DNA of 37,539 nt from Paenibacillus sp. VTT E-133291. GTDB taxonomy: Bacteria; Bacillota; Bacilli; Paenibacillales; Paenibacillaceae. Below are positions 8,685 to 15,779 of this stretch, piece after piece. The stretch lies in the NCBI RefSeq assembly GCF_002264395.1, contig NZ_NFVA01000067.1, positions 1 through 37,539 of the forward strand. Reading direction: 5' to 3'. Position 1 is the stretch's first letter. Every line of letters begins with the position of its first letter. The notes beneath the pieces are model-generated. The model saw only the letters and a program-made list of their open reading frames with translations. It ran no database searches and was not told the origin of the DNA. Both the position numbers and the translations under genes were made by a program.

Positions 8685-9869
8685 GTGCTTCAGAAGATTA
8701 AAAAAATTGATGGTGCTATCGTAGTCGTTCTGTTATTACTCATGACTGTCAGCATCTTCGCCATATATAGTGTGACTCATGGAAGAGAAAAGCTGGACGG
8801 ACATCATATCCGTATGATGATGTATTATGCAATTGGCTTTATTGCTTTTATTGGAATGACCTTTTTAGATTACAGAATTTTAGTGAAATACGCGCTATAT
8901 ATTTATTTGTTTGGGATAGGTATCCTGGTCCTCGTTAGCTTTTTGGGCGAGACCAAGAATAATGCCCAAGGCTGGTTGTCCCTCCCTGGAGGACTGAGCC
9001 TTCAGCCTGCCGAGCTATTCAAACTAATATTGATTCTATTTCTGGCAGCAATGCTTGTGCGTAAGAATAAAAGTAAACTCTTGTTTTGGCGGGATGTTGT
9101 GCCGCTCGGCCTCTTAACCTTATTTCCGTTTCTTATTGTGCTTACACAGAATGACCTTGGGAATGCCTTGTCTTACATTGTGATTCTTGCAGGTCTGTTG
9201 TGGATTGGAAATATTAAGTACACTCACGCATTAATCGCGCTGGTGATTGTAGCAAGCTCTGCGATTGCGGGGATTATGAGTTATATTCATTATCATGACG
9301 AAATTAAAACATTCCTTAATGATATTGGCCGGTCGCACTGGATTGAACGTTTCGACCCATGGCTTGTTCCGGATAAAGCGACAGCGAAAGCTCTTTATCA
9401 TACCAAGAACGCCAAGCTTGCGATTGCCTCAGGTGGGATGAGTGGCGAGGGCTACATGAATGGTAGCTCTGTACAGACGGATCGCGTGCCTTATACGTAT
9501 TCAGACTCCATCTTTGTACAGATTGCCGAGGAATTTGGATTCGTAGGATCTGCCTTTGTGCTGCTACTATATTTTATCCTGATTCATCGAATGATCCTGA
9601 TTGCGCTGGAAGCCAGAGATCGAGCAGGTCCATTTCTGATCGTCGGCATTGTCGCGATGATGCTGTATCAGATTTTTGAGAATATTGGCGCGTTTATTGG
9701 TCTGATGCCATTGACAGGTATCACGTTGCCTTTCATCAGCTTCGGAGGTACCTCTCTGCTTATCAACATGGCCAGCATTGGACTGGTAATGAGTGTGCGT
9801 CTGCATGGGCAAGATGTAGAGGAAGATTTACCTAAGCCTACTCCTTATGCAGCCGCCAAACAGGTTTAA
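8685..9869 (+). CDS. SEDS-family peptidoglycan glycosyltransferase (RodA/FtsW type), copy 1
   Basis: A polytopic membrane protein of the SEDS family, which polymerises lipid II into glycan strands together with a class B penicillin-binding protein in elongation, division or spore cortex synthesis. It has about ten hydrophobic segments. The large extracytoplasmic loop contains RFDPWLVPD and YTYSDSIFVQIAEEFGFVGS, whose Asp is at the position of the catalytic aspartate. The C-terminus has the GITLPFISFGGTSL signature. The GTG at 8685 is chosen because GGGAGG lies six bases upstream. It gives 394 residues, exactly the length of the neighbouring paralogue, and the same N-terminus (Met-Leu-x-Lys-Ile/Leu-Lys-Lys-Ile-Asp). 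Whether it works in elongation or elsewhere cannot be told from sequence alone. Confidence 0.88.
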   Translation: MLQKIKKIDGAIVVVLLLLMTVSIFAIYSVTHGREKLDGHHIRMMMYYAIGFIAFIGMTFLDYRILVKYALYIYLFGIGILVLVSFLGETKNNAQGWLSLPGGLSLQPAELFKLILILFLAAMLVRKNKSKLLFWRDVVPLGLLTLFPFLIVLTQNDLGNALSYIVILAGLLWIGNIKYTHALIALVIVASSAIAGIMSYIHYHDEIKTFLNDIGRSHWIERFDPWLVPDKATAKALYHTKNAKLAIASGGMSGEGYMNGSSVQTDRVPYTYSDSIFVQIAEEFGFVGSAFVLLLYFILIHRMILIALEARDRAGPFLIVGIVAMMLYQIFENIGAFIGLMPLTGITLPFISFGGTSLLINMASIGLVMSVRLHGQDVEEDLPKPTPYAAAKQV

Positions 9870-9886
9870 TCACTAAATCACAATAT

Positions 9887-9933
9887 AACCGTCAGAAACT
9901 CATCTTTTAAGGATGGGAACTGGCGGTTTTTTA
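9887..9933 (+). terminator. Rho-independent terminator after SEDS copy 1
   Basis: AACCGTCAG pairs with CTGGCGGTT around an inner CATC/GATG stem, followed by a T-run. Confidence 0.88.
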
Positions 9934-9974
9934 TTTTGGAAGTGAATCTCTGATATCGGATGTATTACATAAAT

Positions 9975-10004
9975 TTGGAATTGCGGCCTTGAATGCTCTA
10001 CAAT
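9975..10004 (+). promoter_or_regulatory. Promoter for the second SEDS gene
   Basis: TTGGAA and TACAAT are 18 bases apart, upstream of SEDS copy 2. Confidence 0.55.
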
Positions 10005-10067
10005 AGAAAGGAGAGACTTTCCTCAGGTGAGGATGGTTGGAACCTTAATAGAGTAAGGAGTTTGCGT

Positions 10068-11252
10068 ATGCTTGAAAAGCTCAAGAAGATCGATAGCGTG
10101 ATTCTTATTGTTCTAGTTATGCTCATGGTCATTAGTATTCTTTCGATATACAGCGTGACTAATGGTAGATTAGTTCAGAAGCTAGATGGGTTCCATCTAC
10201 AAATGCTTAAATACTACATTGTAGGGTTTGTAGCGTTTTTTGTGCTTACCTTCGTGGACTATAGGATATTTGTTAAATATGCTCTTTATATTTATATCTT
10301 CGGTATTGGTCTGCTAGTGTCGGTTAGTTTTTTTGGAAAGGTAAAGAACGGTGCGCAATTAGGGCTAGAGATAGGTGGACTTAGTTTTCAACCTGCGGAG
10401 CTTTTTAAGTTGATATTGATTCTTTTACTCGCATCCATACTGGTCCGTAAACAAGGAGCCACGCTAACCTTCTGGAAGGGAGTCGTCCCACTGGCGCTTC
10501 TTACATTGCTCCCCTTTACGATAGTTATTGTACAGAATGATCTGGGAAATGCGCTAAGCTACATCGTAATATTAATCGGTCTTCTATGGATCGGGAATAT
10601 CAAAATTTCACATGCACTCATCGGATTACTAATCGTTGGCGGATTGGGTCTTGCAGGAATTCTGAGCTATATTCACTATCATGATGAAGCGGTATATTTC
10701 TTTGAGGAGACCCTTGGCAGGAAGCATTTAGTGGATCGTTTTGATCCTTGGCTCGTACCTGATTTGGCGTCAGATGATGCAAGCTATCACACGAAAAATG
10801 CTAAAGTGGCTATTGCCTCCGGAGGGATGAACGGCGAGGGGTACATGCAAGGAAGCTCTGTGCAGAGTAACCGTGTTCCATATACGTATTCGGATGCCAT
10901 ATTCGTGCAGGTTGCAGAGGAGTTTGGATTCGTAGGTTCAGCGCTGCTGCTGCTGCTCTTCTTTATTTTGCTCCATCGGATGATACTGATTGCTCTAGAG
11001 AGTAGGGAGCGCAGCGGTCCGTTTTTAATTATTGGAATTACAGCTATGCTGCTATATCAAATCTTAGAGAATATTGGAGCTTTTATCGGCCTAATGCCGC
11101 TTACTGGAATTACACTTCCGTTCATCAGTTATGGAGGCACATCACTTTTAATCAATATGGCCTGCATGGGGATTGTGATGAGTGTGCATCTATATGGACG
11201 GGATGTTGAGGATGATTTGCAATTGCCTAACGCGATTCCCATGAAGTTATAG
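10068..11252 (+). CDS. SEDS-family peptidoglycan glycosyltransferase (RodA/FtsW type), copy 2
   Basis: The paralogue of the preceding gene, also 394 residues from the ATG at 10068 with AAGGAG upstream. The two proteins align end to end without large gaps and share long identical blocks: LQPAELFKLILIL in copy 1 against FQPAELFKLILIL here, DLGNALSYIVIL, RFDPWLVPD, GFVGSA, and GLMPLTGITLPFIS. The YSDAIFVQVAEEFG loop again supplies the likely catalytic Asp. The paralogues differ mostly in the membrane segments. The DNA third positions differ widely, so the duplication is old. As glycan polymerases, both would need a class B PBP partner, which is not encoded in this window. Division of labour, such as vegetative versus sporulation use, is a guess. 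Confidence 0.88.
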   Translation: MLEKLKKIDSVILIVLVMLMVISILSIYSVTNGRLVQKLDGFHLQMLKYYIVGFVAFFVLTFVDYRIFVKYALYIYIFGIGLLVSVSFFGKVKNGAQLGLEIGGLSFQPAELFKLILILLLASILVRKQGATLTFWKGVVPLALLTLLPFTIVIVQNDLGNALSYIVILIGLLWIGNIKISHALIGLLIVGGLGLAGILSYIHYHDEAVYFFEETLGRKHLVDRFDPWLVPDLASDDASYHTKNAKVAIASGGMNGEGYMQGSSVQSNRVPYTYSDAIFVQVAEEFGFVGSALLLLLFFILLHRMILIALESRERSGPFLIIGITAMLLYQILENIGAFIGLMPLTGITLPFISYGGTSLLINMACMGIVMSVHLYGRDVEDDLQLPNAIPMKL

Positions 11253-11271
11253 ATTTAATAGATTCATAGGT

Positions 11272-11298
11272 TTGTAGTCTCTCATCTCTGGACATACT
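11272..11298 (+). promoter_or_regulatory. Possible sigma-F promoter for spoIIR
   Basis: GGACATACT at 11290–11298 fits the sigma-F -10 pattern GGnnAnAnT. A weak TTGTA lies 13 bases upstream. spoIIR is a known sigma-F gene in Bacillus, so the site is plausible, but its -35 is poor. Confidence 0.4.
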
Positions 11299-11335
11299 AC
11301 TAGCATGAGTGTTAAGAGGAGAGGGGCTGCTACAA

Positions 11336-12091
11336 ATGAACGATAATCATATGGATAAAAGAGATTCCTTACGTGTAACTTTTAAGTATACTGCCATTTT
11401 AATTTGTTTTTTCATGATCGTTATCATGGCCTGGGAAGGTCAAAAAACCGATGCAGCAGTAGCCGAAGTAACGATTCCACAGGATTCTATCCGGCTGCGT
11501 ATTTTGGCGAATTCGGATGGAACGCAGGATCAGTTAGTGAAGCGGCAGATCCGCGATACAATCGTGGAGCAAATGAACCAGTGGGTAACTGCACTTGAGG
11601 ACCCGCAGAGCTTAGAGCAGGCACGCGCTTTAATTAGAACTCATCTACCAGAGCTAAATGCATTGGTTGGATCGGAGCTGGAGAAAAGAGGCATTCAGTA
11701 TTCCTATAACGTGGAGCTCGGTGTAGTTCCTTTTCCGACTAAATTATACGGTGGTACGGTCTACCCTGCCGGAGAGTACGAGGCTGTGCGGGTTACACTG
11801 GGTGAAGGCAAGGGACAAAATTGGTGGTGTGTACTGTTTCCGCCACTATGCTTTATCGATGCGGGTTCCGGAGATGCGGCAGCACCTGCTGCTAACAAAG
11901 CGGTGAAGACGGTTTCGGCTGCCGGGGCAGAGAGTGGAGCTAAGGCACAACCAGCAGTAGGGACAGCTGTACAAGCAGATTCTTCGGCAAAGGATGCTGC
12001 GGCAGCAGATTCCGCAGAGCCAGAGGTACGGTTCTTCGTTTGGGAACTGCTGCAAAACCTTTGGAACTGGATTAGCGGATTATGGTCGTAA
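11336..12091 (+). CDS. spoIIR: Stage II sporulation protein R
   Basis: A secreted signalling protein made in the forespore. In Bacillus it activates SpoIIGA, which then processes pro-sigma-E in the mother cell. The 251-residue product has a hydrophobic signal or anchor at about residues 15–33, then the conserved PQDSIRLRILANSD block and QNWWCVLFPPLCF motif. Between that motif and the C-terminal EVRFFVWELLQ segment there is an Ala/Ser-rich insert of about 50 residues, which the Bacillus protein lacks as far as I recall. The ATG at 11336 is preceded by AGAGGAGAGGGG; the in-frame GTG at 11309 lies inside that ribosome binding region and is rejected. Confidence 0.92.
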   Translation: MNDNHMDKRDSLRVTFKYTAILICFFMIVIMAWEGQKTDAAVAEVTIPQDSIRLRILANSDGTQDQLVKRQIRDTIVEQMNQWVTALEDPQSLEQARALIRTHLPELNALVGSELEKRGIQYSYNVELGVVPFPTKLYGGTVYPAGEYEAVRVTLGEGKGQNWWCVLFPPLCFIDAGSGDAAAPAANKAVKTVSAAGAESGAKAQPAVGTAVQADSSAKDAAAADSAEPEVRFFVWELLQNLWNWISGLWS

Positions 12092-12174
12092 TGCTGATGC
12101 TAGCCCTTTGGTTTTGTGGAAATGGTCTATAGTTTTGAACCTAGATATGTTACTATTTCATAAGCAGATCGACT

Positions 12175-12201
12175 GCGGCGCCTTCATTGGGGCCGCTTTT
12201 T
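12175..12201 (+). terminator. Rho-independent terminator after spoIIR
   Basis: GCGGCGCC pairs with GGGGCCGC (one mismatch) across a TTCATT loop, followed by TTTTT. It isolates the spoIIR transcript from ywlC, or acts as an attenuator if the ywlC transcript starts upstream. Confidence 0.8.
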
Positions 12202-12217
12202 GGTAAGATCAGAGTTA

Positions 12218-13540
12218 ATGAATATCCAGAGTATTTATCCTAAGATTGCAAGAAAAGCTATTGTTCAATGTATATCCTGTAGAAAGCCTGTGATGAGAAT
12301 GAATGAACCACATGACCCTTTATTCGCCGTTCAACGGCGGAGTGGGAATAGGAATAAGACTGTATATTGGGAACTGGATTTGTTGGAAGATGCAGCTTCG
12401 GATTCCGTTGTACTTCAGCCTAATGAGGAGAATAAGTTAGCCATCGTGGAGGCGGCAACCATGCTTCGTGAAGGTGGAACGGTCGCTTTTCCGACCGAAA
12501 CGGTCTATGGACTTGGTGCGGATGCACGGAATACTGCGGCAGTTGAGGCTGTTTTTGCGGCAAAAGGGCGACCGTCTGATAATCCTCTAATCGTTCATAT
12601 TGCCGATTCAGGAGCTTTGGACGAGCTGGTTACAGAAGTGCATCCTACGGCTGCGGTATTGATGGATGCTTATTGGCCTGGACCACTGACAGTCGTGCTT
12701 CCTGTTCGTGAGGGTGTTTTGTCACCCTGTGTGACGGCAGGGCTGGACACGGTAGGTGTGCGTATGCCTGACCATCCGGTAGCTTTGGCGCTGATCAGTG
12801 CAGCGGGCTGTCCCGTTGCGGCACCTAGTGCTAACCGTTCAGGTCGTCCGAGTCCGACTTTAGCTTCACATGTGATGGAAGACTTGGCCGGATACATTGA
12901 CGGTGTACTTGATGGCGGCGCCGCTGGAGTCGGACTGGAGTCAACTGTGGTGCAGGTGCAACCTGATGGAAAGGTTGCCGTGCTGCGCCCTGGTGGGATT
13001 ACTACGGAGCAGTTAGCTGCTGTAGTGGGGGCGGAAGCCGTTGCTGCTGAGCCAGCTGTGGTTAAAGAATCCGGAACTTCCGCAGCAGCGGAAGCTCCAG
13101 CGGCCAATGAACCGGGGGTGTACCACGGTGCAGAAGCTGTTTCCGACAGCTTGGCGCCACGCGCACCGGGCATGAAGTACACGCACTATGCGCCGCGCGG
13201 CTGGCTCGGTGTGGTGAGCGGATCTTCTCCGCAACGTGTTGCGGATGAAGCCGCGAGTCTACTTCAGGCGGCGCAGCTGAGCGGCGAGGTAACGGGCTTG
13301 CTCCTCTTCGAGGAGCATAAGTCCCTTTATCCCGCCGCCCCTGCCGCCTGTGTCCTTTCCCTCGGCTCGTTATCCTCGCCGGAGGAAGGGGCACGCTCCC
13401 TATATGCCGCGCTGAGGCGCTTCGATGAAGCGGGAGCGACATACATCTTGGCCGAGGCTTGTCCGTATACAGGCCTCGGCGCTGCCATTATGAACCGGCT
13501 TATGAAGGCAGCCGGTGGTTCTGTCATTGACGCCGGATAG
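12218..13540 (+). CDS. ywlC: L-threonylcarbamoyladenylate synthase (Sua5/YwlC type)
   Basis: Makes threonylcarbamoyl-AMP from threonine, bicarbonate and ATP, the first step of t6A37 modification in tRNAs that read ANN codons. The YrdC-type domain shows VAFPTETVYGLG, KGRPSDNPLIVHI and APSANRSGRPSPT. The C-terminal Sua5 domain begins at PGMKYTHYAPRG. The linker between them carries an extra Ala-rich stretch of about 40 residues. The start is uncertain: conserved sequence begins only near KTVYWELDL (about residue 47), and no in-frame start has a convincing ribosome binding site. ATG codons at 12218, 12293 and 12299 are all possible; 12218 is the first after the upstream terminator. The 3' third (about 13090–13530) is GC-rich compared with the rest. 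Confidence 0.9.
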   Translation: MNIQSIYPKIARKAIVQCISCRKPVMRMNEPHDPLFAVQRRSGNRNKTVYWELDLLEDAASDSVVLQPNEENKLAIVEAATMLREGGTVAFPTETVYGLGADARNTAAVEAVFAAKGRPSDNPLIVHIADSGALDELVTEVHPTAAVLMDAYWPGPLTVVLPVREGVLSPCVTAGLDTVGVRMPDHPVALALISAAGCPVAAPSANRSGRPSPTLASHVMEDLAGYIDGVLDGGAAGVGLESTVVQVQPDGKVAVLRPGGITTEQLAAVVGAEAVAAEPAVVKESGTSAAAEAPAANEPGVYHGAEAVSDSLAPRAPGMKYTHYAPRGWLGVVSGSSPQRVADEAASLLQAAQLSGEVTGLLLFEEHKSLYPAAPAACVLSLGSLSSPEEGARSLYAALRRFDEAGATYILAEACPYTGLGAAIMNRLMKAAGGSVIDAG

Positions 13541-13608
13541 CCACGGTGCCCCTTCTTTACAGCTTTAACACCGGTTCTTCAAATTTGGAATCTCCTATGA
13601 AGTCATGA

Positions 13609-13664
13609 TTACCCCCTTGTCCGCATATCGTTGTTGTACAAGATATTTCGGACTTGGGGGGTTA
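13609..13664 (+). promoter_or_regulatory. Hairpin sequestering the mntP ribosome binding site
   Basis: TTACCCCC-TT-GTCCG pairs with CGGAC-TT-GGGGGGTTA, leaving a 25-base loop that contains the palindrome TTGTACAA. The right arm contains the GGGGGG Shine-Dalgarno of mntP, so the folded form should block translation. It does not match the yybP-ykoY manganese riboswitch as far as I can see. The regulatory role is inference. Confidence 0.55.
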
Positions 13665-13667
13665 AGC

Positions 13668-14240
13668 ATGGGCATAGGAGATGTATATGCCGGTTGGGGG
13701 CAGACGGTTACGATTGCTATAATGGCGATTGCATTAGGGATGGATGCATTTTCCCTCGGTGTAGGCATTGGGATGAAAGGGATTCGTCTGTTGCACATTC
13801 TACAAATGAGTGTGCTCATTGCTTTTTTTCATATGCTGATGCCTCTTCTGGGTTTATTAACGGGAAGTTATGTCGGACATTTGCTAGGTCAAGTAACGAC
13901 TTATGCCGCCGGAGGGCTGCTTGTGCTGTTAGGCGGACATATGGTGTATAACTCCTTTCGTCCGGAAGTGGTAGGTACGCGAGCTATGAATCACCGAACC
14001 TTATGGGGAATGCTGCTTCTTTCACTCAGTGTTAGTGTAGATTCATTTTCTGTTGGGGTATCCTTAGGGATGTTTGTGAATGGTGTGCTTCTGACCATAC
14101 TGGCTTTTGGTGTCTGTGGAGGTCTAATGTCCATTGTCGGCTTACTTCTTGGGCGGCATGTCAGTCGTGGACTCGGGGAATATGGAGAAGCGCTGGGCGG
14201 GGCTATTTTATTAGGGTTTGGCTTGTTATTCATCTTTTGA
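13668..14240 (+). CDS. mntP: Manganese efflux pump MntP
   Basis: A small membrane exporter of Mn(II), 190 residues with six predicted membrane helices in two repeats. Each half has the family's acidic motif: ALGMDAFSLGVGIG in the first helix and SVSVDSFSVGVSLG in the fourth; the Asp residues are thought to bind metal. The ATG at 13668 follows GGGGGG at six bases. The in-frame upstream ATG at 13605 would add a charged stretch and lacks a site. It is the equivalent of ywlD in Bacillus, placed between ywlC and ywlE. The ribosome binding site lies in a strong hairpin, which suggests translational control. Confidence 0.92.
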   Translation: MGIGDVYAGWGQTVTIAIMAIALGMDAFSLGVGIGMKGIRLLHILQMSVLIAFFHMLMPLLGLLTGSYVGHLLGQVTTYAAGGLLVLLGGHMVYNSFRPEVVGTRAMNHRTLWGMLLLSLSVSVDSFSVGVSLGMFVNGVLLTILAFGVCGGLMSIVGLLLGRHVSRGLGEYGEALGGAILLGFGLLFIF

Positions 14241-14287
14241 TACAATAACGGCATTACCATATTTTAATTTCATGGGGGTGCAAAAGC

Positions 14288-14875
14288 ATGCTGCATATTT
14301 TATTCGTCTGCACCGGTAATACATGCCGTAGTCCTATGGCTGAGGGGCTTTTACGAAAGCTCGCGAAGGAACGTGGAATCGACCTGGAAGTGCGGTCTGC
14401 AGGTGTATCTGCCATTTCTGGTACTTCTATATCGAGACATGCTGCAGCTATTTTGCAGGAAGAAGGCATTCATGATCATTTAGAGTCGTCGCAATTAACG
14501 GGGCAATCCGTTGCATGGGCCGATCTTGTGCTTACCTTGACCAGTGGACATAAGCAGCATTTGCTGCAGTATTTTCCGGATGCCGTATCGAAAACATATA
14601 CATTGAAGGAATATGTGCATAATGAAGAAGCTGTGACTGAGGATATTAAAGAATTGGACAGCCTATACGCGGATGCTGAGTTAAGCATAGCTCTAGGTGG
14701 TGAACCGAGCGCAACAGATCTACAACGAATGATTGAAATCCGCCAGCGTATCCCAAGCTTTGATATTTCTGATCCATTCGGGGGTACGCGTGAAGATTAT
14801 GAGCTTACTGCTGCAGAGATTCGCACTTCGTTGTTTAGTTTATTAGATAAACTGGAATCCTTACGCCATTTGTAA
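14288..14875 (+). CDS. ywlE: Protein-arginine phosphatase (low-molecular-weight phosphatase family)
   Basis: Removes phosphate from arginine residues, opposing the McsB kinase and so limiting ClpCP-mediated protein degradation and CtsR inactivation. The active-site loop CTGNTCR has nucleophile Cys8, Thr12 and Arg14. The Thr at this place is what distinguishes arginine phosphatases from tyrosine phosphatases in the family. The general acid is Asp162 in SDPFGG. At 195 residues it is longer than the 150-residue Bacillus YwlE. The extra part is an acidic insert at about 109–155, before the DPFGG loop. GGGGGTG lies eight bases before the ATG. Confidence 0.9.
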   Translation: MLHILFVCTGNTCRSPMAEGLLRKLAKERGIDLEVRSAGVSAISGTSISRHAAAILQEEGIHDHLESSQLTGQSVAWADLVLTLTSGHKQHLLQYFPDAVSKTYTLKEYVHNEEAVTEDIKELDSLYADAELSIALGGEPSATDLQRMIEIRQRIPSFDISDPFGGTREDYELTAAEIRTSLFSLLDKLESLRHL

Positions 14876-14923
14876 ATGGTTGATTTTCAGTCCGCTTTGC
14901 TTTAAGATGAAGTTACAACTAAT

Positions 14924-15000
14924 CGGTTCCGATGTAACTGGCGACAAATGTGGATCAAACCACGATGGAGCATCGGAATAAACGGCCGGTCGCCTGGGCA
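14924..15000 (+). ncRNA. ZTP (pfl) riboswitch upstream of ywlG–glyA
   Basis: The P1 stem CCGATG (14929–14934) and CATCGG (14971–14976) encloses ACTGGCG, a GTGG/CCAC hairpin with the conserved purine-rich loop, and GGAGC. A linker then leads to the second conserved block, CGCCTGGGCA (14991–15000), which forms the pseudoknot with GGCG. This is the ZTP/ZMP aptamer architecture. Such riboswitches sense ZTP, a signal of 10-formyl-tetrahydrofolate shortage, and commonly turn on one-carbon genes including glyA. Here the controlled genes would be ywlG and, two genes on, glyA. Confidence 0.9.
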
Positions 15001-15042
15001 AAAGAGCAAATCCGCAGCTACCTGCGGACTGCTCTTTTTTGT
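15001..15042 (+). terminator. Expression-platform terminator of the ZTP riboswitch
   Basis: AAAGAGCA pairs with TGCTCTTT around an inner CCGCAG/CTGCGG stem, followed by a T-run. It begins directly after the GGGCA end of the aptamer, the layout expected for a transcriptional ON switch in which ligand binding blocks termination. Confidence 0.88.
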
Positions 15043-15049
15043 TTAAATG

Positions 15050-15066
15050 AAGCTTGTTTGAAGCTT
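15050..15066 (+). repeat. Minimal hairpin abutting the ywlG ribosome binding site (family-2 type)
   Basis: AAGCTT-GTTTG-AAGCTT forms a six-base stem, and GAGGAGG follows with no gap. The layout matches the family-2 hairpins before atpG, atpC and flhP, but the sequence is shorter. Confidence 0.4.
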
Positions 15067-15080
15067 GAGGAGGTAGGGTG

Positions 15081-15665
15081 ATGGACAAAGTTGTGGAGTT
15101 ATCTTTAACTGAAGCTACTGTCACTGTGTTAAGGGAGCTGGCGGAAGCTGGTAACCTCGGATCTGGTAAAATTGTTGTCCTTGGAGTTAGTACAAGTGAG
15201 GTTGCTGGTGTCCGGATTGGAACCGGTGGTGCGCTTGAAGTGGCACAGCAGCTGCTTGAAGGGGCTCGTTTGGTCGCAGCGGACAAAGGATTTCATCTCG
15301 TTTATCAGTGCTGCGAGCATCTGAATCGTGCGCTTGTAATGGAACGCTCTTTGCTAGAGTCACTTGGGTTAAATGAAGTTTCAGCTGTACCTATACCAGG
15401 TGCAGGCGGTTCGATGGCTGCGGCTGCCTATCACGCTATGAAAGATCCTGTTTTGGCGGAAACGATTGATGCTCATGCTGGTCTAGACATTGGTGAGACG
15501 CTGATAGGAATGCATTTAAGACGGGTAGCTGTTCCTTTTCGTCCGTCTCTAAGATACATTGGAGCAGCCAGAGTGAATGCGGCATGGACCAGACCTCCAC
15601 TTATTGGCGGTGAACGTGCGGTATATCGCGCCCCAGAACAAAGCGGCTCACAGGTTTGCGATTAA
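15081..15665 (+). CDS. ywlG: UPF0340 family protein YwlG
   Basis: A conserved 194-residue soluble protein of unknown function (TIGR01440/UPF0340), found next to glyA in many Firmicutes. Visible conserved blocks are VVLGVSTSEVAG, GIGGALEVA-like GTGGALEVAQ, QCCEHLNRALVMER, VPIPGAGGSMAAAAY, DAHAGLDIGETLIGMHL and the closing RPKLIGGERA-like RPPLIGGERAVYR. The ATG at 15081 lies seven bases after GAGGAGG; the GTG just before it is rejected on spacing. Its place behind a ZTP riboswitch suggests a link to folate or one-carbon metabolism, but the actual activity is unknown. Confidence 0.9.
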   Translation: MDKVVELSLTEATVTVLRELAEAGNLGSGKIVVLGVSTSEVAGVRIGTGGALEVAQQLLEGARLVAADKGFHLVYQCCEHLNRALVMERSLLESLGLNEVSAVPIPGAGGSMAAAAYHAMKDPVLAETIDAHAGLDIGETLIGMHLRRVAVPFRPSLRYIGAARVNAAWTRPPLIGGERAVYRAPEQSGSQVCD

Positions 15666-15779
15666 TGAACTTTATTTTTATATTTTTTGCAGAAACATTG
15701 ACCTTAGCTTCTGTCTAGCAGGTAAATCGTTTCTACTTAAATACAACATATCTACACACACTAGGGAGGAAATAAGAAC

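Noticed and set aside
12670..13182. Antisense open frame of 170 codons opposite ywlC
   Set aside because: Low-complexity translation, no start signals, and the + strand gene is clear.
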